Source of the DNA: Amblyornis subalaris
Lineage: Eukaryota; Chordata; Aves; Passeriformes; Ptilonorhynchidae
Reading direction: 5' to 3'
Assembly: GCA_018881555.1 (NCBI GenBank)
Contig: JACAXG010000110.1
Span: forward strand, 417,695-481,694
DNA length: 64,000 nucleotides
The notes below the pieces were generated by a model. The model saw only the letters and a list, made by a program, of their open reading frames with translations, was not told where the DNA came from and made no database searches. Positions within the stretch are counted from its first letter, which is position 1; each line of letters begins with the position of its first letter. A program made the translations under genes and the position numbers. Positions 38,789 to 50,126 of the stretch are shown piece by piece.

Positions 38789-38793
38789 ATAGT

Positions 38794-40159
38794 TAATGAC
38801 ATCTTGCTGATCCAGAAAAGGATGCCTAAGCAAACAATATGGAGAGGGATGATACAGGAAAAAGGAGTAACAATAAGATGAACTGAATACATCCATGTAA
38901 GACAGCTGTCCCCTGAATAAAAGGTAAGACTATTTCCCAATCTTTCATTTTGATTTTGCCAAGACTTTGAGTTTGGTAAGAAATGTGTGATCAGCAGACT
39001 GTGTCAGATTTCCAAAACACACCCACCCACAGAACTGTGGTTTTCTGATTGATGGTGCTCTCAATACATGACAGATTCTAAAGACTTGAGCAAGCTAGAG
39101 AGGAAATGTCCCATGCTCCACCAGCGCAGACCAGAGTCTGTGCTATTGGGACAAACACCCCCCTGCTCAAGAGAAAGGGACACACTGCAAGGTAATCTCT
39201 GGATTTACCTGCATGACCACACAGAGGATGAGATGTGACAGACATGTCACTACAGTGCTGGAACTTAGCTGCACAAAGCAATGAATTACAGGAGTCATAT
39301 TTTTCTCATGAGGCGAGACGGTCAGCACAAAGAGATTTGCAAAAGTGTTGCTTTTTCATTCCTATCTTTGACTCAGCATCAGCTGTAGCTTTGAGTGCAG
39401 CAGCTGGCATGTCTACAAGCAATACAGAGAAGCAGTGTGCTCCTTCCAGATGCAAAAAGCTTACATTTGCCAGTTAGGACACATGCAAAGATGTGTATTT
39501 TTCAGCTGTTACCTGGAGAGAGTTCTGCCCTAGCTGAGCATCATTTCAAGTAAGACTACATGGCTTTATTATAGCAGTCAGTTTGCTTCATACCATAAAC
39601 AAAAGAGCCTTTTTAGTAACGTACTCAGTTAATATGGCCACTGCTACCAGGAGCAGAGTTTTCGTTGGATGTCTGCTGTTGAAGGAGACAAAAAGGTCGC
39701 TTTCACGTTGACCTTGTTATTGCTAATCAGGAGGGTATTTCTCAACTGTAAGTGATATGATGGCTAACTAATCATACCAATGGCACTGAACTTGTTAACA
39801 AGGAAGAATCCTTGTGTACAAAAGGCCCCATATGGTAAAGTACGTATTTTTCAAAGAGAAAGATTTTCAAAGAGAAAATAATGAAGCTGTCTCTTTCATT
39901 ATACATTAATGGCTTCTTTATTATGTGCAGGAAAATAATCAGCCACTAAAGAGAGAATATAGAATGAGACTCATTTGTCAGTTGGTTGAAGATTTATTTT
40001 CAGGGCTTAATATTTGTCTAGAGATGTTCATGTTAACAAATCTGCCTCATAAAAATATTTTTTAAGGATTTGGCACTTCGAATTATAACAGGAAATGTAA
40101 TATTATAATAAAATTATGATCAGCTGAAAGCAATTCTGAATATCAAGATATTATATATT
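38794..40159. other. Unassigned DNA
   Basis: No gene or repeat family was recognised. Confidence 0.45.
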
Positions 40160-40589
40160 GACTCAGCAAGTTTGCCAACAATACCAAGCTGTGTGGGGCA
40201 GTTTACATGCTGGACAGAAGGGACGCCATCCAGAGGGATCTGGACAGGCTTGGGAGATGGGCCGGTGCAAAAACCTCATGGAGTTCAACAAAGTGAAGTG
40301 CAAGGCCCTACACCTGGGTCATGGCAATCCCAGACACACCCACAGGTTGGGCAGAGAAATCATTGAGAGCAGCCCTGTGGTGAAAGACTTGGGGGTGATG
40401 GTAGATGAAAAACTCAGCATCAGCCAGCAGCATGCACTCTCAGCCCCGAAAGCCAGTTGTGTCCTGGGCTGCATCCAAAGCAGCATGGCCAGCAGGGCGA
40501 GGGAGGGGATTCTGCCCCTCTGCTCTGCGCTGGTGAGATCCCACCTCTGGGATCCCCAACAAAGGAAAGACATGGAACCATCAGAGTGA
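40160..40589 (+). pseudogene. CR1 ORF2 reverse-transcriptase C-terminal relic
   Basis: The reading starts at the RT catalytic box. At 40168-40197 the codons give [10 protein letters not shown], so both aspartates of the FADD motif are asparagine. After a frame change it continues as '[18 protein letters not shown]', '[18 protein letters not shown]', '[18 protein letters not shown]' and 'ALVRSHL', the usual CR1 RT thumb and C-terminal text. The copy is inactive. Confidence 0.9.
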
Positions 40590-41040
40590 GTCCAGAAGAG
40601 GGCCATGGAGCTGATAAGAGGACCGGAGCACCTCCCTCGCAAAGACAGTCTGAGAAAGTTGTGGCTGTTCAGCCTGGAGAAGAGAAGGTTGCATAGGGAC
40701 CTCATAGAAACCTTTTAGTATCTGAAGGGTCGTACAAGGAAGGTGGAGACAAACTCTTTGACGGGAACTGTAGTGACAGGACAAGGAGTAATGCATACAA
40801 ATTGAAAGAGGGGAAATTTAGGTTAGGCATTAGGAGGGTGTGAGGGTGGTGAGACACTGGAACAGGTTGTCCAGAGAGGTCGTGGATGCTCCAACCCTGG
40901 CGGTGTTCAAGGCCAGGTTGAACTAACGCCCTGAGGAACCTGATCTAGTGGAAGGTGTCCCTGCCCACAGCAGGGGTCACTGGGACTAGATAATCTCTAA
41001 GGTCCATTCCAACTCCTTAACATTCTATGTTTCTCTGACT
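40160..41040 (+). mobile_element. CR1 LINE, from RT active site to 3' end
   Basis: The plus-strand CR1 is truncated just upstream of the RT catalytic box and runs to the 3' terminus near 41030. The 3' UTR (about 40800-41020) matches the reverse of the 33733-34147 copy, so both are the same subfamily. The terminal signature is weak ('aacattctatgtttctctg'). Confidence 0.92.
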
Positions 41041-44000
41041 TCAGATTTTGAACCCAGCCCCATAAAGGCTGAAGTAACAGCCTGTACTTGCAACTAGAGA
41101 TATGGCAAAGAAGGAGTTTGGGGTTTAATGGCTTTTCAAAAGAAATGTGCTTGATTTTGAGTATTTTAGGAGTCTTGTCTTGCTAAGCTAACCACATACT
41201 TTTATTGTTTACAGTGTACCTATATAAAGCCATTTCACTGATTTTTTTCTAATACTGGGTAAAACTGTTTACACACCTAAAAGTAAATCCTGAAAATTAT
41301 ATTTTTTTTTCTTACTTGGCAATAGGAATATCTAGCAAACAATAGGGTTTTATTTTTGTCTAAAAGGATAATTCCAAAACTAACAGGAGTTCAGAGGACT
41401 TGTAGGTCATTAACTCTATGAGCCTTATTTTTAATTCAGATATTATATTCTTCAAATAAACTTTAGGATAAAAATGAGATTTTAACAGATAGCTTGAGAT
41501 GTGAATAAAAATTGATATCATATATTTGTCCTAACTAGCAAAAGAAAAGCAAATAGAAGATCGTATTTTCTCACAGTTAAAAAAATTTCCAATGAAGTGA
41601 AAACATTACTTTTGATTCTTGCAGCAGGAATAAATTTAGTATTGCACATGGATGTTAATATTCCATTAGCATTATTCATTTATTAGTATCTGCTAAAGGT
41701 TTGTCACAATACTGATGCCATCTAAACATTAGCTTAAATACACGCTTCTATAACTGGATATATCAGCATACTAGAAACAATAGCTATAATGTTATTGTGA
41801 ATTAGAAAATGTTCCAATTTTACTAAAAGCAATACGTTTATCCTGGATTTGCCTTATTTCAGTAGCAGATGTATGTAGTTCTGGTGATTTTGGTTGCTCC
41901 AATTGAAGAATTCTTCCACTGATAAACAATTTTGAAGTTAATATTGTGCCCAGTCTGAGCAGAGCTCAAGAAATGTAACAAAACACGTACCTCCAATGAT
42001 CAAAAGTAAATCTATTTCAGTACTCAGTGTATTCACCGAGTAGATCAAAGAATATTTTCAAAAATTGTTAACATTGATAATAATATATTTTTTAAGCTGA
42101 GAATGTTATGAAAGTTACCTATTATCATTATTACTTTTATGTGTTATATAATCATAGACATTTCTTCCAGAAGATCCCTATATCATTCAGTGTTCCCAAC
42201 AGACAATACCAGTAGATTTTACTCTCCATTCTCAGTTGTCATAAGAATCTACTTCTTAGGACCTAATTGTATTAACAGTAGCAATCACGTTTTCCAGGAT
42301 GATCTTTGTATATCACTTTACCATTGCATAAAGTGCTTAGACTAAATGACCTTGCTGCCTTCATTTTACAGATGGAAAACAGAAAGGGGCATAATAAGGT
42401 CAAAATACTTCACCAATTTAAAGTATACTAATTGTGGGTATCTGAGACCTTATTTTTTGAGTTTTGCATTGTGCTAATCACTATGTATGGAAAGAACAGA
42501 TCTCCATCATTTCAATTTCAGTTACGTTTAAGTGTCTCAGATGTTCTGCAGATAAGACCCCACAAGATAAACTGAGTACCAACAAAAGACTGACGGCTAT
42601 CAAAGATCAGGGCTTCATCAGCCAGTATAGAAGGAAATAAGGAGTTGGTGACAGAAGCAGAGACATTTCTCTGCTATTTCTTCCAAATAACATCCAGCTG
42701 CATGAGCTGTCTCATTTAGCAGATGCCTTCCCAACCCTGCTCCGCACGAGGGAGAGTTCTGCCTTCCTTCCCCACTCTTGTGTCATGGCTGTAAAGCAAG
42801 TCTCCTGCTTGACCTCACTGCAACAGAAGGATAAATGAGGAGAAACCATAAGGATGAAATAAAGGCTAAATGGAGCGTGCATTTGCAAAGTGTTGACATC
42901 AGCCATGCTGGCAGTCTTAATAGTGAAATTTTGCAGCCTTTTGCCAAATTGCTCTGCACTCTTAATAATAACGTAAGCTCAGCTTAAAGGGGATCTTTTT
43001 TTACTTGTTTATCTTTAAAAAAAACTAGGAAAATAGCAGGAAGCATATATTGGACTTTCCTATTTGAGCCTACTTGACTCCAAATTCTACAACAATCAAT
43101 TTGCTTCTAGTTTTTAGGGGGCATATTTACAATAATTTGTTTCTAAATGGAAGCATTTTTAAGCTAGTCCTAGCCTATACATAAACTGTATTTAATTTCT
43201 TAATATAGATCTTTTGACTGTTCTGCGTTCTCTAATGATTGAGATAAATTTAGGTCTATTGCATACATGAGACCATGTGAAATTTAGGTCATATTTGCCA
43301 GATGTATAAATCATCCAGGCTTCTCTCCTCCTTTCTGACATGAATGCTGGCTTAAAAGAGTCAAATATTTGCTTTCCAAGAAGATGGTTTTGTATTAATG
43401 TGTTGTCATGCATGTCATTTATTCACTTCATATTTTAACGGATAAAAAACATGAAATAGGAAGAACACTGATAAATCAAATTTGCCTAAAGACTAAATGC
43501 ACATTCATGGAAATGCCTTCACCTACAGTCATCTATTGGTGGTATTTTCATTCAGGACATTTTCACTTCGGGTCTCCAAGTGCTTTACAAAGAGTAATTA
43601 TTGATAATAAAAGAAAAGATACTTCTAAAAGTATGCATGACAGTACAATATCGGGCTCATGAACTTTCTAGGTAGGCATTGCACACTGAATATGCTCAAG
43701 TTTTACAAAGCCAAATACCACTCAATAGAAACAGTGGAATGGAGTAGCATGCATTTCTGGGGGCAGTAGATGTCAAAGGACCATCAGCACAATAAAATAC
43801 TACTTAAAACCACCCATCAAGAGGCAGCTTGAAGCACTGGCCAGCAGTCACCCATGAAGCACTAACATCCACTTGCATACTGGACACCAAGTATTAGTTA
43901 AAATGCCCCAGGGACTTCGAAGTATCCTGACAACAGCAAAACTTGAGGAGTTGTTGCAACAATTCCACTGCATTTCATGAAACTGAAGAGTTGCATCTCT

Positions 44001-45396
44001 GTTGCCTTGCCTGGCAGAGAAGCTAAGCTAGAGTATACTTGAAGGCTGTAAAAGAAAACTTCTCCATGACTTGCTGTAGCATAGACAGCTCTTTAGTTTT
44101 CATTCCAGAGTGAGCAGAACTCAAAAGCACAGCAGGAGCTCTAGGCTCAGAAAGTGACGTCCACACTGAGTTTTGAAACTCCTGCGGCTAAAATTATTCA
44201 GGAGCTGCACTAACAGTATTTCTGGAACCAGGTGGATACTGACTTTCTGTACCCCAAAAAAGTTTCAAATTTACACAGAAAACCCGAAAATGTACAGTGC
44301 TTCAATTAAAAAAACCCACGACATTGTATAGATCTTCAGCTGTGTATTATTGTTGCTGTTGTTTAATGTCCTAAATGTAAACCTGAGGGTGAGTGCTGGA
44401 GTATTGCTAGTGTGCCTACTGCATTGTCCTGGGTTTGCACTGCAGCCGTGTTAGCAACCTCATCTCTACAGACAGTCACAGTTCAAAGTGTTGTACACTT
44501 CTTACAGGTCCATCAGCCCTTCTAAATCAGCCCCAGTGTCGCTGCTACCTTTCACCATAGTAGCAATCAAAGGCTAAAGGTTGTGTTGGCAATTTTGGGG
44601 ATCTGAAACCCTACCACAAGCACTGCTTTCAACCTGCCAAACCTACAGAGTGGACTTCTCTGTCTTGTCCTTTCAAATGTTCCCCATTTCATGTCAGCCT
44701 CTTTGCATGGTTTTCAGAAGATTGAGAATCAGTCTGAAATCTGCACCAGTCATGATCATGATGCACTACTTTGTTCTGCCTCCTGCCTTCACTTTTTGAA
44801 GAGCCTTTTGCCCCAAGGAACACCCACAAGAACTGTGATTCTGGGGAGATTTTTCCATTAAGTCCTTTGAAGATGAAGAGAAGCTTATAAGGGGAGGTTT
44901 ACTTTTTTACCTTTCCCATATTATTCATCTGCAGAAAGATTTGCCACAATCAATTTATGTCTAATTACATCTCTGTCATTCTGATTAGTCACTTCGTGTG
45001 ATGCCAGTAGCTGCATTTGAGGCATAAGAAAACTGATTTGATTTAGTTATCTTTCATATTAGACATCTGGTATTCGGCTGCTGTATCAGTTGCAATCTGT
45101 GCCCTGTAGCTTTCTGCACCATTGAGATGGGCATTTTATAGTGCCAATCAAATGCAGTCCCGGCTCTGTCCTTGAGTCCTTCTCAAAGAGATGCTGACAA
45201 TATCTTTGCTTTGAACACCGGCCTTTAAATTTGCAGGCTCTGCAGACATGCAGGCTTAGGTGTATGTCAAGTAAGGACTTTCACAAACATTAATAATAGT
45301 TGCGATAGTTCAGAGCTCAATTTTCGCTTTAGTTTACCGCTAATTGTATCTGTTACTTGTTGAAGAAAACACCTTCTATAAAAGCCGTGCTGATGC
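41041..45396. other. Unassigned AT-rich DNA
   Basis: About 4.3 kb with no recognised repeat, gene or RNA. ORFs are short (at most about 85 codons). Confidence 0.5.
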
Positions 45397-45401
45397 CATC
45401 C

Positions 45402-45898
45402 TGTCGTGGTTTAGGAAGAGCGCTCCCCAGTCCAGTGCCCCCACCAAGACTCTCCCAAAAGAGGATGCCACTGTCTTGCTCCTCCTTCCTTTCCCCTTCC
45501 CACCACAGTGGGATGGAGTTGAGAATTGGAGGCAAAAAAGGCAAAGATCACAGGTTGAGATAAGAGCAATTTACTGGAAACCACAATGAGATAAGAAAAC
45601 AAACAGTAACAGCAACAATATTAGTAACAAAAGCGTACAAAAGAGAGGGTGGTTCACATGCAAAAATGCTCACCACAGGCCCAGGATGACACTGGACATT
45701 GGACAATGGACATTTTCCCCTCTCCAGCCATATTTTCTCAACTGCAAACCCCACCCGCCCTCCTCCTCAGAAGCCAGAGACCGTCCCTTACCCCCACCAC
45801 TGGCAGTGATGTGCAGTGGTGTAGAGTAACCTCCCAGCCATGCCAACTCAGCCATGCTACTGCAAGAAGTTAACTCTGTCCTGGTCAGAACCAGGGCA
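45402..45898 (-). mobile_element. ERVL-like solo LTR with 5-bp target duplication
   Basis: This is a complete minus-strand LTR of 497 bp. Its plus-strand ends are TGTCGTGGTTTAGG and CCAGGGCA. The sequence catcc flanks both sides exactly (45397-45401 and 45899-45903). It is a family member of 38325-38788, but its own duplication shows an independent insertion. Overlapping ORFs of 60-80 codons inside it are non-coding LTR sequence. Confidence 0.9.
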
Positions 45899-46079
45899 CA
45901 TCCAAAACATTGATATCACTATAGTTTTATCTCTGCTTGTTGCAGGTAAAGAAGTGATATCTGTAGTTTAATAATATGCTTAGCTTAATCCATATCTTCT
46001 GCACTATTTCATGTTTAGGTTGCAACATGAGATAAACACATATTATAGTGTTGGCTTTCGCACATATTGGAGTATACTA

Positions 46080-46449
46080 TGTGTTGTGTTGTATGTTGTA
46101 ATGTTAACTTTGTGGGCGTGTTTTTGCTGTTATGAGGGGAGGAAACTGGGTGTTGGCTTTCAGGAAATCGAAACTTCCAGAAGTAACCACTACCTTCGAC
46201 GAGGATGACTGCACATGCGCTAAGGAGGCGGAACGAAGGAGGAGCCATGTTTTCATATGTATAATTGTTCATGAATATGTATTTGGCTGATGCAATACCT
46301 GGGGCGTATAAGGAGGTCGCCATTGTTGGCTATGGTGCCTCTGGCTGAAGCCACGCACCCAGCACTGCCCTTTTGCTTTATTGACTTTGTCCCTTATTAA
46401 AAATTTTTAAATTTCTACTGAGGAGTGGGCTTCGTTTTTCACGAACACA
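46080..46449 (+). mobile_element. Short plus-strand LTR, family unidentified
   Basis: LTR-like features appear in order: a TGTGTTGTG start near 46080, a GC-rich stretch with several CpGs (46195-46240), a GTATAA TATA-like box at 46306-46311, ATTAAA at 46396-46401 and a CACGAACACA end near 46449. The ends form a short inverted repeat (TGTGTT/AACACA). I could not find a target duplication, so the limits are provisional. It does not match the ERVL-like families elsewhere in the window. Confidence 0.6.
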
Positions 46450-48694
46450 AAAGATCATGCCCCAAATTTGGAACTATTAGACAATAAAATATTTTTTTCT
46501 TAGAAAATGAGTTAGTTCTCCAAAGTCATGTTGGTTTGTTTGTTGTTGTGTCAGTTATGTATTTGCCTTAGTAAAATTATTTCTATGCCAATACACCAAA
46601 TGTCCAAATGCAATATAGCTCAGGGAAATAAATCTTGATGCATTGCACAACTTGTCTTTGCAATACCTATTTCTGGGGCTCTTACAGAGAGACTCTTTCT
46701 TTCTCAGTGAAGTGCCACATAGGAAAAACAGAGAGGAATACAAAAAAAATTGTATGGCCAACAAAAGAAAAATTAATCTGAAATAATATGTTGAAAAAAC
46801 TGAATATTAAGGCCAACAAAGAAAAAAATAAAAGAAAGGTGAAAATAGCATGAAAGGCTTTGAAAGGTAGATGATCATGCATAAAAATAAACTGTGATTC
46901 ATTGGGCAATATTTTAAGAAAATTTGGGCAGATTTTCTTCCCTAGGTCTCTGGGTAGCTGACAGCACATGATTTAAACAGAGATGGATTACGAAATTCTC
47001 ACTCCACTGCCACAGTTTCTGACAGTGTTTCCCTACTGTCTAATCCATTAATGCATTCCTTTTAGGCAATCTGCTTATCTTAATATCCTTTCTGTGGTAG
47101 TCTCTTAGGTAAAATTAGAACTCCTTTCTTCACAGATTCCATATAAATTCCGCAAAACATTTGCATTTCTAGCTATAAAAGCTCTAAGCTTTCTCAGTTT
47201 TCCTTTGAAATTAAACTTAACCTAGTGTCTGTCTTTCCATTTAATTTAAGATTAAATAATCACTGTTCACAGCTCTTTTTTCCTAATCTTTACCTGGGAA
47301 GTAAAAACATGGTTACATTTACATCTCTAATAATATTTAAAAGTAATATATCCATGTGAAAAATCTAGTCCTACAGAGCAAGAGTGGAGAAAGTCCTATC
47401 AGTTGTCAGCTCTTCCAAAATATCCAAAGAGACAATATGAGCTCTGAAGCTATCCATCAACTCTTCCAAAACATTTAGATCTGTTATTGCCACCCCTGTT
47501 TTCTAGAAATAGTATGTGATCAAAGTATAAAGTTATCCTTTTTTAACGTATTTCTCTCTGTCTTGAACACTGCAGATCTCTCAGCCTCTGCATTCTGTTC
47601 ATGACACTGTTGCTTATTTACCAGAACTCTATTTGGTCCTTTTTGGTACTCATTTTCTTTATATTATTGAACACGTTGGTCAGTATTAAGTGTAAGAACA
47701 TAACAATTGGCCATTTCAAGTCAGTGCACGCATCCTTTTAGACCTATAGCAATTTGTTAAGAGGATGACTGAAGAACCAGGGCACACGTTGATCCTCTCC
47801 TGTCACACATTCCAGCAGAACCCACAGGACCTTCCTGGCCCAAAGGTTACATGAGAATCACTGTCCACAACAACTTCCAGCAATATAGGCCTGTCCCACT
47901 ATCCAGCACTTAGTCTGAAAGCAGAGGTCTTACCCTTAGGCCACTGCCTGTGGTAGTATAAACACATCTTGTAGTGCTGCAATCTATCTGGAGCCAACAT
48001 AGTTTATTTACTTGCCCATGTACTAATGAATGTTTTATTATCATTTTTGAATTTTCCTGGGTATAGCATCACAATAACTGCAGGTTACTTGCAATTCTCA
48101 AGTTTCTTTCCGAGAACTCTTCACTCCTTTAGTGTGAGGGTTATAAGCAATAGGTTACAGGCAAGATTAAGTATATCAGTAATTTCAAATTCAGTAAGAA
48201 CTACAGGGATTAATATCATGTCCTCTCGGCAGATTTTGTTCCTGTGGTGAGTTGCCCTCAGAGAGCAACTGCATACAACAATGAACTACATCCAGCAGGA
48301 TGGAGGCAGAGATTCAGCAGGGCAAGAGTGAGAAAAACATGTGACTTGGGATAAAAAGAGTTCAGTAAGTGAAGGGAAAAAACCAAGAAATATGCTGGAT
48401 CAGGACAGCTATGTAAATTCCATCCGATCCCAGTGCAGTTCCAAAATCTCAATTTCTTGTGTTTCAATGGTCTTCTTTTGTCTCCAGTTCCTGTAATGCC
48501 TATCCGATGTTCTTACCTCCTTGAAGTCTCTCAGTTGCTGTATTTTGTGTTGTATTTTTCTCCTTTATGTCTTTACTCTTTCTGTGAACTGAAAGGAAGT
48601 GTAAAAAAATTGTGGGTCTGTCCTTCAAGCACTACTGTTCCTTTCAAAATTAAAATTAGCTTTCTCAGTTACAATATTTAACAAAATTCTGTAT
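46450..48694. other. Unassigned DNA
   Basis: No gene or repeat family was recognised; the sequence is AT-rich with random-looking short ORFs. Confidence 0.45.
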
Positions 48695-48699
48695 CCAAG

Positions 48700-49272
48700 T
48701 TTAACCCCAGCCAGCCATCAAGCCCCATACAGCTGCTCGTTCATTCCCACACCAACAGGACCATGAAGAGAATCAGAAGGGTAAAAGCTGGAAAACTTGC
48801 AGGCTGAGGCAAAGACGGTTTAATAGGGAAAGCAAAAGCTACACACAAGCAAAATGAAACAAGGAATAAATCCACTGCCTCCCATGGGCAGGCAGGTGTT
48901 CAGTCATCTCCAGGAGAGCAGGGCCCCATCACATGTAACAGTGACTTGAGAAGACAAACACCATCCCTCCAAATGCCTCCCTCTCCTCCTTCTTCCCCTA
49001 TTTCATGATGTCACATGGTCTGGAATATCTCTTTGGTCAGTCGGGGTCTCTTGTCCCAGCTGTGTCTCCTCCCAGCTTCCCAGGCACCCCCAGTCTCCTC
49101 ACCAATGTGGCAGTACAAGAAACAGAAAAGGCCTTGTCTCTGTATAAGCCCTGCTCAGCAATAACAAAAACATCTCTATATTATGAACTCTGTGTTCAGC
49201 AGAAATCCCAAGCACAGCCCTGCACTGGCCACAGTGAAGAACATTAACTCTACCCCAGCCAAAACCAGCACA
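48700..49272 (-). mobile_element. ERVL-like solo LTR, second copy
   Basis: This is a near copy of 35043-35637 on the same strand. They share long identical blocks, for example around 'ggtaaaagctggaaaactt', the cccatgggcaggcaggtgtt segment and the reverse ATTAAA at 48819-48824. The right end is CCAGCACA at 49272. The sequence ccaag occurs at 48695-48699 and again at 49273-49277, a possible 5-bp duplication. If so, the last eight or so LTR bases are absent at the left end. No internal sequence is present. Confidence 0.85.
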
Positions 49273-49277
49273 CCAAG

Positions 49278-49501
49278 AAAGTACGTAAATCCTTAAAAAT
49301 GAAGAAAACACTTTTTCACTTTCTAGAAGTCTCAGTTGTCTTTTATGTCAATAAAAGAAACATTTTTGGAATCTTGAAAAAATTTTCACTTTATCTTATA
49401 GTTTGTGATGCTCAAGAAAAAAGTGCTTTTCACTGGAAAAAAAGTAAGCAGAGAGAAAAGAGAAACAGACATTCTCCCATTCACTTAAAAAACCCAAACT
49501 G
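49278..49501. other. Short spacer between two LTRs
   Basis: 224 bp of A-rich sequence with no feature, separating two LTRs in opposite orientations. Confidence 0.5.
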
Positions 49502-49506
49502 TTTGG

Positions 49507-50121
49507 TGTCCTGGGTTAACCAAAGCATGTATTCTATCACCATCCACATAATTCCTTGATAAACTGGTTAACAATGGGTCATTCACAGTAGCTGAGTACA
49601 CACCTGGTGCCCCAGGCTACGAGCTGAGGAGGGGCAGACCATGTGAGGTGGGGTATTGTTTCTTACTTCACCCGTGATAACCACCCCAGGAAACAGCAGC
49701 ACTACCAGTCCTGACACAGTCATCTCTGCTAATGGCCCATCATAAACTCAATAGGTAGCAGCAGAATAGAGCTCCAGAAATATCCTATGACTCATAGGAT
49801 TACGTCGTTGCCATTGTTGAAATCCCCTCCCTGGGGGACGTACCACCTTAAGAACCGCCACTGGACACCCAGAGGACCACGACTTTCTACAGGACCACTG
49901 CTTTCAACAGCACTGCTACCACTGCTTAATCGGACTACAGATATCCTGGTCAACGGGGTATCAGGTTGAACTCTGACCTTGTCATTTTAAGCCAATTTTG
50001 TTTGTGTATCACTGCATTTATTGTAACCTTTCTATTAAAACTGTAACTCTGTCCTAAAATCTCTCTCAAGGTATTTGTGTGGGATTAATTTCCCCTGCTG
50101 GTTTGCTTTCAAACCAGCACA
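49507..50121 (+). mobile_element. ERVL-like solo LTR with 5-bp target duplication
   Basis: This is a complete plus-strand LTR of 615 bp. It starts TGTCCTGGGTTAACC and ends AAACCAGCACA, which form an imperfect terminal inverted repeat. An ATTAAA signal lies at 50034-50039. The sequence tttgg flanks both ends exactly (49502-49506 and 50122-50126). Its U3 shares a block with the divergent LTR at 20480-21191. No internal sequence is present. Confidence 0.9.
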
Positions 50122-50126
50122 TTTGG

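Noticed and set aside
35043..49272. A provirus or composite element bounded by the two related minus-strand LTRs 13 kb apart
   Set aside because: The 35.0-kb LTR has its own perfect duplication on both sides and the DNA between holds unrelated CR1s and LTRs, so these are separate insertions.
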